Of a stretch of DNA of 64,000 nucleotides, positions 11,368 through 21,989 are shown piece by piece. Numbering within the stretch: the stretch's first letter is position 1; the number at the start of each line of letters is the position of its first letter. The DNA is taken from positions 3,840,775 to 3,904,774 of the forward strand of contig MZZL01000409.1 in NCBI GenBank assembly GCA_002749535.1, in the 5' to 3' direction. The position numbers were made by a program, and so were the translations under genes. The notes under the pieces were generated by a model. It saw only the letters and a program-made list of their open reading frames with translations, had not been told where the DNA came from and made no database searches. The DNA comes from Apophysomyces variabilis (taxonomy: Eukaryota > Mucoromycota > Mucoromycetes > Mucorales > Mucoraceae).

Positions 11368-11371
11368 CTAG
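11368..11371 (+). other. Helitron 3' terminus (CTAG) next to host T
   Basis: CTAG fits the CTRR rule for Helitron 3' ends and is followed by T at 11372, consistent with insertion into an A-T dinucleotide (host A at 5262 or 5275). Confidence 0.75.
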
Positions 11372-11704
11372 TCATCAGTGTACTGTATCAAAGCACTCAT
11401 TTGGCGACAATGCTAGTCTCCAAAACAATTGCGTGCCGTAACAATTGCGTGCCGTAACAGGATAGAGTTGGCTCTAGATAGAAAATAGCACAAAGGAGGC
11501 CTTGCATAACCATGGTCACATTTAAGTAAGTACTTACCATAGTATACACCTTTCTTTTATGAGTCGCTTTGTTCTGTATAGATAGGATGATGATGCGAAT
11601 TCGCGCGATCAGTATGTCGGGTTCTGAAAAAATGAAAAAACTGACATTGAAATTGTTATTCTTCCTTTTCCGGACGTTCAAGCACACGTTATCTTTGCTC
11701 TGCC

Positions 11705-12342
11705 ATGTCTTCCGTTCCAGTATACGCCGATAGCGAGGAACTTGTGACATTACTTCGTGATAAATCTAAAGTCATTGGGAAAGATTACGTTGTAATTGAC
11801 GTAAGAGACAAGGATTTCGAGGTAAGCATTGTTCTGTTGAACAGATCGTACAAGGCAACATGATTTGGAACCAAAAAATATCAAAAAGGGCGGCAACATT
11901 CCTGGAGCGATTAATGTGCCTGCTGGGACGCTCTTGGACAATGTGGACACGTTGATTACCGAGTATAGCAAGGTGCCAGTGGTTTATTTTCATTGCGCAC
12001 TTTCACAGGTTCGAGGTAAACGGGAAAGGGATAAAAATGCAAAGAAAGAACGGGGAGTATGGTGTTCTTAGGGTTTTTGTATGTGGGTAAAACGGTAGGT
12101 CCGAAATCAGCTCGTATCTACAAGGAATCTCTTTCTCTGCGCGGATATCAGCTTGATCAAGAGGTAAACTATCTTTTGTTTATCGATAACGAAAAGACAT
12201 GGGAACGTCAACTGTTTTTTTTTCGGGATTATAGATCAAGGTTTTGCGAGGTGGATTCGAAGGATGGCAAGCAAAGTATAAAAATGAAAAAGATCTGATA
12301 GAGAATTACAATCCTGCTTTTTGGGCAGAGGAGTTCTTCTAA
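11705..12342 (+). CDS. Cdc25/Acr2-type rhodanese phosphatase (arsenate reductase-like), 138 aa
   Basis: Four exons (11705-11821, 11889-12015, 12099-12163, 12235-12342) join in phase to give 138 residues, the usual size of the small single-domain Cdc25/Ibp1/Acr2 family. The rhodanese fold signature VVIDVRDKDFEGGNIPGA is followed by the catalytic loop HCALSQVRG, which keeps the C-x5-R arrangement needed for phosphatase or arsenate reductase activity; the ending FEGW is also typical. It is therefore expected to be catalytically active in the cytoplasm or nucleus. Arsenate reduction and Tyr-phosphatase roles cannot be separated from sequence. The Helitron ends only 334 bp upstream, so it may have displaced or supplied promoter sequence. 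Confidence 0.85.
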
Positions 12343-12422
12343 GGAAAAGAGAAAATGCATTTTCTGTATACATTAACATTTACGACGTACTAAAAGCTCT
12401 ATATAACCCAACGATGTCAAAT

Positions 12423-14938
12423 CTAAAAACTTCCGATGATCGCATGTTGTTTTCCAGTCGGAAATACGATCAGTGTGGAAAGATATAGACCAATAACAAT
12501 GCCGATAGCTGCTCGGATCATGGTTAATGCAAAATGAGCACCATCGCCCCCAGCACTAGCGGTGCCGTCGAAAGCAAGACCGCTGCGCAAACCAGTTGAA
12601 CCTACATTATAGAGATAGATGAATAACAATGATTTTCTTTCTTATGCACTTTGCCATTTACCCGGCACCAGCATAAAGGCCTAAAGAAACATGAATATGA
12701 AAAGCGAAATAATATTGATAGGTCAACTTACACCAAGAAGGATGGCGTCAAACGATAAATTTCCTGAAAACCTTGTATACAAGTTGCCTAGCAAACCAAC
12801 CAGGAATGCAGGCGCAAATTGGATTACTTCATCCGTGGTGTGAGTCCAATTGCTGAGGGCATAGTAAGCGGCGAAGCCTGCACAGGCCACGGCGATCATT
12901 CTCGGCCACCGACTCGGAAATGCTCGGATGAAGATGCAAAAAACGACCTAATAACGAAATCCAGAATGAGGAGGATAAGATTTTACGCAGTTCATGATTG
13001 GATTAATTACGCAGAACAGCGGGACCAATAAAAAATAGAACCATCTGTTCACGTCGTTGGGGCAAGTGGGTGGATTGTATAGACTGGCTTTCCGATCTAT
13101 CGTCAGATAGAGTCCTTGTCCCGTTGTCAAGCCATATGCCAGTATGTACGAGTATAGCAAGGCAAAGACCAACCGGATGATGCCACTGATAAGGTTCCGG
13201 CTCGCCAATTCAACGATCGCGCTAGTTTATCCCGAAGTCAGACAAAAGGATGTTAAACTTTTTTTTGGGTGTACCTTGTCATGGTCCATCCTGGAAGTAA
13301 CACAACAACCGCACCAAATGCTGTCGGTACAAAACAAACTTGACTACGTCCAGCAGCTTCAAAGACAATCATTTTTGTTAGAGAGAAGGGAAATAGGTTG
13401 TTTCGCTTACCCTTTTGCTCTCTGTTTTTATTTCTTTTCACACTCACCTGTTGCTAAGAAACCAATAAAAATGCACACTGTTACATCAAAAAGGGGGCCA
13501 AGGCCTTGCCATACGATGGTTAGGAATTCATACGCTGCGAGAAACAATGCCAAGCCAGCCGCCACGCCTGCTTCTTTCCAGCCACCACCGTAAAAGATGA
13601 TAGCCGAAGCGAATCCTCCGAGGGCATAGGAAGCCGAGCGAATCCATGTCGGAAGATACTCCGATCTATCCGCGACCAAATTAAGGTAGGTCAGGGCTTC
13701 ATCCACGGTCACTTTATTTCCCATTAACAGCTGATCGAGTCGGTATATCTCGTTTAGGCGTTGCATGTCAAATCCTTGCATTTCTCCGATAAAATACGTT
13801 TCCGTCGTATGTGCATCCTTGTCAATAAAGTTCAACAGTACCACATTGGGCATATAGATAAATGAAAGATCCACGTCGAGCATCACGGCCATTTTACGGA
13901 TAAACGTCTGTACGCGATGGGAAGGGCAACCATACCGCAGGAGAGACTGTGCCAGTTTCCGTATAAAGGCTTGTTTCTGAAGGTAATCGGCAATGGCCAA
14001 TGTGAGGCGGACCCGTTCCTCGAGTTCTACATCTTCCTTTCCTTGGTTTGATTTCTTAGAGTCAAGAGAGGAGGCGGATATTGATTGCCGTGGTGATGGC
14101 GATGACATGGCAATCTTATGGATGTTAGGAACAATATAAGTTTGTTTCCATCGCTCTTTGCATTTCCTTCGTTTTCCGAAGCGACGAAACTTCCAATGTT
14201 TATGTTCCTAAAAAAAAAAGGTTGAAAAACATGAAACGTTGAAAGGAGAAAAAGAAACTTGCAGAAACCCAAAATAAGAAAAGCAAAGAGATGACGAACC
14301 TTTTTTATCACTTCTTGTTTTAATGACGTTATCTCTGGTTCTTCTGGAATGGTTTCCTTTTGAACTCTTTCATAGTTCATAAAAGCGGATCGGATGCCTC
14401 TGCAGGTGCTTTCCCTTCGAAGAGGGTGCTGCGGTGTGCTTTCTCCGCTTCGAACGGATTTCGTACCAAATGTCTGATCGACCAAGCGGGCCGATTGGGC
14501 TACATATTTGGCATAGGATCCTTTCTCCAGCACTGCTTTCCTAATCTTGATCATCTCATCGGTTTCCATATCATAGGTTTGCGAATCAGTTGAGAAATAA
14601 CGTTCCGTACCAATACTTTCTGGAGCCTGTCCCTGCAGTTCATCTCTCTCCTGCTCTTGTACTTCATCCTCTTTTTGCTCCTGCATAACAGTAGATTGAC
14701 TGCGGCCTTTTTCACGCTTTTCTTTCATCAAGATTGCTGCTCGCAATGCTTGGTATTCCAGAGGAGAAGGCTCTGTTTCTCCCCAATTGGTCATGTCCGG
14801 TTCATGAAGTTGGTCATGGTCTGGTTCAGAGACACGCACATCAATTGAACCCCATCGTTGGGGCTCACCCGTTGCCACACTTGTTCTTCCTGTCAAACTA
14901 TTTGCTATTGTGGCACTTCGTCTTAGCATGTGCTCCAT
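12423..14938 (-). CDS. PRM10: Prm10-like ThrE-family membrane transporter, 670 aa
   Basis: Seven exons on the minus strand: 14938-14300, 14114-13448, 13356-13275, 13221-13011, 12947-12732, 12680-12662, 12601-12423. All joins are in phase (670 aa). The N-terminal 210 residues are hydrophilic. The conserved ThrE/DUF1212 block begins LAQSLLRYGCPSHRVQ and is followed by about ten membrane segments; the C-terminal half contains VVVLLPGWTMT and MLVPGSTGLRS, diagnostic for the family. Bacterial ThrE exports threonine and serine; yeast Prm10 is a pheromone-regulated membrane protein of unknown substrate. One exon is only 19 nt and encodes the middle of the MLVPG motif, so automated calls may break here. 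The first donor is GTTCGT, weaker than the others. Start chosen at MEHMLRR because the frame upstream is Lys-rich UTR-like sequence. Confidence 0.88.
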
Positions 14939-16104
14939 AGAAGTAACAAAAAAAAACTTTACAGCGTTGCTCAAAAAGAACAAAAAGAGACGTGTGTTAT
15001 TCAAACCAGACTTTTGTTTCTCCCTTCTTCCTCTTTTCTCTTTCAGAAACCTATAATAAAGCCCTATCACAGTGGAACATGTACAATAAGACGGGATGAT
15101 GGGGTTTGAAAACCGTTTCCCAAAACAGTGCTGGCGATCCGTGCCGCTTAACAGAGAACTAAGTTGACCATCGTTTTGCCTTTTTTTCCCTTTCCAGAAG
15201 ACGCGCTATGACATTTCTTGCTTTGCTCCTTTTTTTCCCATCGCTAGTACAGAAAAAAAAAGTCAAAAAGCTGCTGATGTTTTGTCAAAATCCCCTTATT
15301 CTTGAAGGTTCTTCTTGTCCTCCTTCACGTGCCACGGGATAAAAGCACTTTTTCTTACTATAGACGTGTCCACGAGCCACGTGCGACTGCGGTAGTAGCA
15401 TTTTTCTTATTGCTTTTCAACTTTCTCACTTTTTACCTCCTTTCTTTCTTGAGGTAACTTCTTTTATAATATGCAAGCTAGTTCATTTGGAACACAGATC
15501 TGGTTCTGGGAACTTTTTGAGAATGCAAGTGCACATCGTCCATCAAGTCAGGTGCTGCTTTTGTTTGTAGCAGAAGGCGGAGTACAGGTTGTTGTACAAA
15601 GCCGAGGGCCGATCATTTTTCATTACCTACTTTCAAGAGCCCCTCCTCCCCCTCCCCCAAAATCCACAGCTAATTAACTCTCGGGGGAACCTCTCAAAAG
15701 AACGAAATCTTCGTGAAACAAACCCTATGATTGGTCAAGTCAATAGACAAATACCCATATCAGAGTGCTTCGGTTTCCGGGTGCACTTTTTTTTTCTGTT
15801 ATCATCCGTGTGACGTGAGCAAACGAAACATAAGGATGACAGGTATATAGAACACCAACTGTCACGGGCCCTTCATCTCACTTGCATCCAACTACTTTTT
15901 TTTTTGGTAGGGTGCAACCATTCAAATAGCCGCACATACTCACACATAGTACACATAAAAGAAAGCCATCTTATAGGCTTATTTCAATTACCTTTTCGCT
16001 TGGCTCTTTCCATCCCACAAATATAAACGACCTTTCTACTTTCTTCTCTATCAGAATTCTTTCACTTCCCTTTCCTTTTCTATTTCCTTTTCCCTTCTTT
16101 CTCG
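14939..16104. promoter_or_regulatory. Divergent promoter region between PRM10-like and CID1-like genes
   Basis: About 1.2 kb with no supported gene. A TATAAA at 16022-16027 lies about 80 bp before the plus-strand start codon, followed by a long pyrimidine tract (CTTTCC-rich, about 16030-16104) of the kind seen ahead of many fungal start codons. Short open frames at 15471-15813 have no recognisable features. Confidence 0.45.
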
Positions 16105-18143
16105 ATGCTAGCTCACTCACCCTTCACGACGTCTTACGACCCGACAGTTCGGATACTTTCTGTGGATCATGATCTCCAGAAGTTTCATTTACCATCACGG
16201 ATGACCCGATCATCGACAAAGGACGCACGCCTTTACGAAGACTTCATTTCAGACAATTTCACCGATGAAGCTACAGACGTGTCATCCTCCACTTACGATT
16301 CGACACTTGACCTTCCACTCTTACCTGTACCCTTCCTATTGCCGCGCTGGGCAGAAGATAATTTATCTTTTGACATTCTTTCCATGTATGAGGTAAAAAG
16401 AAAAAGAAAGAAAGAAAAAGAATATGTCTGTATTTATTCTAATGGGTGAATAGAAATTATTGCCCACACCAGACACCTTTCAACGACGCAGAGCTTTAGT
16501 TAAGAAAATAGAAGCAATCTTGAATGCTGAGTGGCCAGGGCGGAACATACGCGCTCGTTTATTCGGGTATGGTTTGAAAACGGAAAAAAAAAAGAAGACG
16601 CCGGCTGTCAAATCACTTTTACTTATCCAAAACCACGTTCTATATCTCCTGCAGGTCATCCGCAAATGATCTAGGCACTTGTTCGTCCGATGTCGATCTT
16701 TGTCTGACAACCCAATGGCCAGGGTTAAACTCTATATCCACTTTGGCAACGGTGCTAGAAAAACGTAAATGAAGTAACCGTGCTCCTGAGAAAAATTTCT
16801 AAACAAATCATACATTAGATGGGATGCAGTCCGTGCATACGGTGCCTCGCGCCAAAGTGCCTATTGTAAAATGTGTAGACCCATTGTTGTAAGTTTCATC
16901 TCTCTTTTTTTTCTACATAGGTTCTAAGGTGTGAACAAACGGCAGGATAGATGTCGTTATTGCTTATCATTTTTTTTTCTTTTTTTTTTCTTGTTTTTTC
17001 CCACACAATAACCCTCTTTTTCTTTTTTAGGCAGCTGGCTTGCGACATGAATGTGAATAACACTCTTGCACTGTATAATACTCATATGATTAAATCCTAC
17101 GTCGCCATCGATCCCCGTGTACGTCCTTTGATAATGATTATTAAACACTGGACAAAACAAAGAGCAATCAATAATGCAGGTAAATTGAAAAAAAAATATT
17201 GTCATTCGGGAATTTTAAAGCTAAAGTGTTTTTATTTCCTTTCTTTTCAGCGGATGGTGGGACACTGTCTACATACACATGGACTTGCATGATAATCAAC
17301 TTTTTGCAAATGCGGGATCCCCCCATCCTTCCTGTACTGCATCGCATCAACCATGTGAAATCTAATACTATGGTGGATGGATGTGATCCCTCATTCTATG
17401 ATAATGTGGAATCGCTACGAAATTTTGGTCAAGACAACCGGGAAAGTCTTGGCGGATTACTGTTTGCTTTCTTTCGCAGATTTGCGTACGAATTTGATTA
17501 CGAGACGCAAGTGATTTCTGTGAGACATGGCACCTACCTTCATAAATCGGAAAAAGGTTGGGACCGAGGACCCAATAGACGAATGTTATGTGTGGAGGAA
17601 CCATTTAACGTGGATCGGAACCTGGGTAATTCCGCCGATGACACGTCCGTGCAGGGTCTCCGGCGAGAATTCCGACGTGCCGTGCACATGCTATGGGAGA
17701 CGGGCGATTGGAGCAGCGTCTGTTCGCCCTATGTGGCTCCTACATTCAAAGATCGACCACAGCAACCATCATCGTCACCCTTATCTTCATCTTCATCGTG
17801 TTCATCCTCATCCTCTTCCTGGACATCAACATTAACATTGGTTGCACCGTTACCAGCCTCCACGCGAACAAGTCCAGATACCTCGATGCAGGCTAGACAT
17901 CATTACTACACTCCGCCCCCCACGCCACCACAACCACAACCACAAACCTCGTCAATATATCACCAGCACTTTATACCGCCGCAAGGGTTCACCAGCCCTG
18001 GCCGATATATCACAAGTACGGAACAATCATCGTATGAGGATAGGCAAGTTCCACCCCGGCGGAGATCCAAGAAAAAAGATGATCACCGTCATCGGTCCTA
18101 TTATGCAAATCTTCCGTTCAACGAAGGAAGAAAAATTGGATGA
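16105..18143 (+). CDS. Cid1-family poly(A)/poly(U) RNA polymerase, 540 aa
   Basis: Six exons (16105-16392, 16454-16566, 16655-16764, 16819-16888, 17031-17179, 17251-18143) join in phase. The nucleotidyltransferase core is FGSSANDLGTCSSDVDLCL, containing the G-S motif and the two metal-binding Asp residues of DVD; the PAP/25A-associated part includes CDMNVNNTLALYN, IIKHW and the YTW segment. The C-terminal 150 residues are Pro/Ser/Gln-rich and end in a basic stretch, probably disordered. Cid1-type enzymes add A or U tails to RNA in the cytoplasm; a strict choice between poly(A) and poly(U) cannot be made. The G-S-S loop is split by an intron, which would be lost in a single-frame search. Start is the first ATG after the TATA box and pyrimidine leader. 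Confidence 0.88.
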
Positions 18144-18432
18144 CAAAATTCTTATACATAAAAGACGTACAGAATACAAATAGTCAAGCAAACAGGATTA
18201 TTGCTGGTCCTCATCTCGTTTATTTACCGAGTGAATAGCTCGTAATAAAAAAGCTTCAATAAAGGAAAGACAGTGTAATTTAGTAAATAAGACTATTTCC
18301 CTCGGAACGTGAGTTTTTCCCTCCATTCCTTTTTTACCTTTTTTCTTCTTTCTTCTTTCTTCTCTTTGTTCACACATTTCCCCCTTTTATCCTTTTCTCC
18401 TTTTTTTCCCTTTTTTGTTTCTACTGCCGGTT

Positions 18433-19964
18433 ATGGATACCACCACTGGAGCAGCTGGTCCAAGTGAGCCAACATTACCAGCAGCTGCAGCATTACGACC
18501 ACCATTCCATGAGTCCCGACAGCCAACTCAAGCTGGTCTTGCCGCGCCCTCGAGAACAGTTCGGTCCAATTGGCTTCGTTATCTCAGTGAAGCATGGCAT
18601 CGAATATCACGTACTAGCAAAGCTTTACTTTTGTTCTCGGTCTTCCTCGTCATTGCACAGGTAAAGAAAAAAAACAAAAACAAAAGGAAGCTTTCTTCTT
18701 TTGTATTTCTGGACGAGTTGGGAACCCCTGAGATTAACCTTCTTTGCCCTCCAAATAATTAAAAACAGATAGCATCCACGGTTGCTGTTCTTGTTGTGGC
18801 ACGCCATGAAACATGCGATAAACCTTTGGATCTATTTTTAATTGTCTATGTCGCTCGAGTTGGTTGTTCCGTCCCCTTTCTATTATACCAGCATCTGTCC
18901 CCATCCAATAGATCTTTGCTTCGACGTAATCAAGATGCAAATACTCAAGAACAATCAAGTTCTCAAGCAACCATCGTAAGCGGTTGGGTGGATAGGTAGA
19001 TACAAAAAAGAACCTACATTACTGAGAGAGAGAGAGAGAGGAGACATGACTAATCAATTCTGTATTCGTCTTCTTAACTTTGCCATAGAATCAAGTCGTT
19101 ATTGGTAAGTGGCCTTTCTAATTTGCTTTCAAGGATATATTCTCTATGTATTGCGTATCTCAAACCTGCTCTTTTTTCTTCCTTTTTTTTTTTTTTTCCT
19201 TCGGTAGGATCTTTTTGCCGTGCTATGGTTCATCATCGGAAACTATCTTCTTTTTACCTCTGAAACTTGTCCACGCGCCGCACCAACTTTATTTTACACG
19301 ACCCTTGCATGGGTATTGTTGGGTTATTTGCTTATTCTTATTCCCCTCTTGCTCTGTGCCTCTGTCATCTTTTGCTTGCCATGTGTCCTGGTGGCCATGC
19401 GTGTGCTGCAGATGGATATGGCCGCAGGCGGTCAAAAAGATGAGATTCAGCAAATTCCCGTGTATAAATACAAAGCTCCAGAGGGTGTACCAGCAGCATC
19501 CCCAGCAGCATCACCACCAATATTATCATCGACAACAACAACAACAACAACAACAACAACAGCAACAGCAACAGCAACAACCAAACCCACTTCGTCATCA
19601 CCATGGAAAGTCGAATTTTGGAGACGATGGCTTCGTCCCGAAGAAAAAGATCCAGAGCAGGCCCTGGAAGAATTAACCATACCTCAAGATGATGCAACCT
19701 GTTCCATTTGCTTGTGTGAATACGCCCACGGCGAGCTGTTGTGTAAATTATGGCAAGTGCACTACTACCACAATTCCCCTTGCTTTCTTCAACATTTCCC
19801 TTACCTTTGTTTGCATTAGGTGTGACCACCACTTCCATAGAGATTGTGTCCATGAGTGGTTGGCCCTGAATCGCAAGTGTCCGTTATGTAAACGCGACTT
19901 TAGAGGAAAGGAGTATACCGACGAAGACGAAGAAGGGCAATCACCTTCACAGGAAAATGTGTAA
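18433..19964 (+). CDS. Multi-pass membrane RING-H2 protein (putative E3 ubiquitin ligase), 386 aa
   Basis: Five exons (18433-18660, 18769-18995, 19089-19104, 19208-19752, 19820-19964) give 386 residues. About five hydrophobic segments occur between residues 60 and 230, including LLDLFAVLWFIIGNYLLF. A Thr/Ser-rich low-complexity stretch encoded by a CAA-type microsatellite follows. The C-terminal RING-H2 domain has CSICLCEY, then CDHHFHRDC, then CPLC, matching the C3H2C3 pattern, so zinc and E2 binding should be intact. Exon 3 is only 16 nt; using it together with the donor after GAT AG restores the frame through DRIKSLLDL. Intron 4 begins with GCAAGT rather than GT and splits the RING domain between LW and CD. 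Such proteins usually act in endomembrane quality control; the substrate is unknown. Confidence 0.85.
19527..19592 (+). repeat. CAA-type microsatellite inside the RING gene
   Basis: An imperfect run of ACA/ACAGCA units encodes poly-Thr with Ala interruptions in the real frame. Frames on both strands stay open across it, producing spurious Gln and Leu runs. Confidence 0.85.
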
Positions 19965-20502
19965 ATAGATTTGTGTTTTTTTATCTAGCTGTATAGTAAG
20001 AAGTTTTAGAGTATAAAATTTTTCGATGAATATGTGAGTATGTATATGTACATCTTTGTTTTCCGTATACTGAACCCTGTTTTAAGTTTGATTGTCGTCC
20101 GATGATAGCAACATGTTAGCTATCCAGGCATGTCAATAAACGAAAATATTGCTAAAGCATTTTAACTACTACATAGCCAGATCTTTCATATGGCCTTGCT
20201 ACACAACTCTTTGAACGCTGTAGTAATGCTCTCCTGCTTAATGCAGATGCAGATAAAATAAGACAGTAAGCTCTTCAATCAATTCTAGAGACTTTATTAA
20301 TTATTACAAAAGGCGGAGATGTCATTTGAATAAGCCATATTCCATAATACGTAGTTTGAACTAGCAATACGAAGTGTTTGTCAAAGGACACAGATAATCA
20401 GTGGGGCAAAGAGGGATCCTGCGGGGTACCAGGCCGGTTAAACAATCTTGCTTTCCTTTTTGGGCGTACAAAGATTTCCCTTTTTCTCACACACTATCTT
20501 GT
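19965..20502. other. Intergenic region
   Basis: Contains the 3' UTR of the RING gene and the promoter of the next gene. No other feature is recognised. Confidence 0.4.
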
Positions 20503-21989
20503 ATGTCGCCTAAACAAGTTCCAGTGGGCGATCTAGCCTGTCAACGAGATACCTATCTTTGCGAATTAAATACAAAGTGTATCGCCTGTTCGGAAAAGCC
20601 GAACAAGGAAGGTTTCTACGAAGTGAAACTCCATGACACGAGTAAATAAAAAGAAAAGCACCTGGGGCGATCGTGTTTTACCTTCATTTCATCCTCTCAT
20701 ACCATTGTCTTGTTATAGTCTTGTTTCCTGAAGGTGGAGGCCAACCTTCTGATACTGGTTTTATTGATAACGTGCAAGTTTACGATGTTCAACGCCGACA
20801 ATTGGAACATGTCCATTTCACGAAAGAACCAGTGCAAGTGAATAAAGATGTTCATGTGAAGCTAGACTGGGCTCGTCGCTGGTAAAAAAAAGGATCTTTT
20901 TGCTTTACTCTATCGCTATCCCTGGTTCCGTTTGGATTGATGCAACAATTCCTCCCGAAATTCAAACTTTTGTAGGGATCATGTTCAGCAACATAGTGGC
21001 CAACATTTGCTCTCTGCAATTTTAGAACAAGAACCCTTCTTCTTCGACACGGTATCCTGGTACGTTGTATTTCTCAAAGCATGCAATGGGCACGAACAGA
21101 TCAGGCTTGCCATTCTTTCAATGAGTGCGTATCATTCTCTAATTCCGTGGTTCTCAGGTATATGGGCGCGACCAAGAGTTACGTTGAACTCGGTACTGCT
21201 AAATCAAAGCCGCCTACAGCAGATCAGCTAGAAGCAGTAGAACGCAAAGCGAATGAGCAAATTTTAGCGGCTGTGCCTGTGAAATTGCATGTGCAGACGA
21301 ATGATGGAAGAACGGTCGAGACGTTACCCGAGGATTATATTGGTGGGGTGCTGCGAACGATCGAGATTGCCGATCTAGATAAGAATCCATGCTGTGGCAC
21401 CCATGTGCGTCATCTTGGACATCTGCAATGTCTGAAGTTATTGCATACCGAAAAGGTCCGAGGCGGCAACACACGTCTATTCTTCCTGGTGGGGCAACGC
21501 GTCCTTCAGACAGCAGGGGAGCTCTACTCTGTTTCCCGTCAACTGACTTCTCTTCTGTCCGGTGATTCCTTGGTAGAGAATGTCCAACGTTTGCAGCTTC
21601 AATCGCGTGAACATTTCAAACAAACGAAGCGGTTAATGACCGAATTGGCCCAGTATGCTGCCAAGGATCTTTTAACAGGATTGGGTCATCGTCCTTATGG
21701 TTTACTGTATCGTGAAGATGCCGACCTGGAATACCTTAATGCTGTGGCAACAGCACTCAAGGACAAACTCACATCTGATCAAGTGATTGTGTTGGCAGCG
21801 GGCGAAAAGAAATCAGGAGGTCCTATCCTTATTGCGGGAGGATCTGATGAAATGATCCAGAAGACGGCCAAAGTTGTTGCCACTGTGGTGGAAGTCAAGG
21901 GCGGAGGAAAAGGTCGATGGCAAGGAAAGACGAAATCATGGAAAGGTGTAGAAAATATCGAGAAAGAACTTGAGAAACTGTTCCTGTAA
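20503..21989 (+). CDS. Alanyl-tRNA editing protein, AlaX/AARSD1 type, 405 aa
   Basis: Four exons (20503-20641, 20719-20881, 20976-21059, 21158-21989) give 405 residues, close to the usual length of eukaryotic AARSD1. The ILFPEGGGQPSD segment starts the editing domain. Zinc and catalytic ligands are present as HVQQHSGQH (H-x3-H) and CCGTH (C-x3-H). The C terminus has the Gly-rich GGGKGRWQGK motif of the C-Ala-like region. The protein should hydrolyse Ser-tRNA(Ala) (mischarged tRNA) in trans in the cytoplasm. Start at the ATG giving MSPKQVPVGDLACQ, a common N terminus in this family. The join at 21059/21158 (through SWYMGAT) is the least certain one, since the reading frame also stays open through much of the intron. 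Confidence 0.87.

Larger units (their letters stand above)
5263..11371 (+). mobile_element. Autonomous Helitron (rolling-circle transposon), degraded
   Basis: The element has a TC-starting 5' end after a host A, a Rep/helicase gene on the plus strand, a GC-rich hairpin close to the 3' end, and a CTAG terminus followed by a host T. These are the hallmarks of Helitrons: no target duplication, insertion between A and T. It lies between the C2H2 gene (stop at 5149) and the phosphatase gene (start at 11705). Apparent size is inflated by a 706-N gap with identical flanks; if the gap is spurious the element is about 5.2 kb. The coding region has three homopolymer frameshifts and one in-frame stop, so this copy is probably not autonomous now. 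Confidence 0.88.

Noticed and set aside
19096..19104. A 9-nt alternative exon 3 for the RING gene
   Set aside because: It keeps phase, but the model with a longer exon 2 and a 16-nt exon 3 gives a more natural join (DRIKSLLDL) and better splice sites.
19365..19853. Minus-strand frame with poly-Leu in the RING gene
   Set aside because: It is the shadow of the CAA microsatellite; the plus-strand frame encodes the RING-H2 domain.
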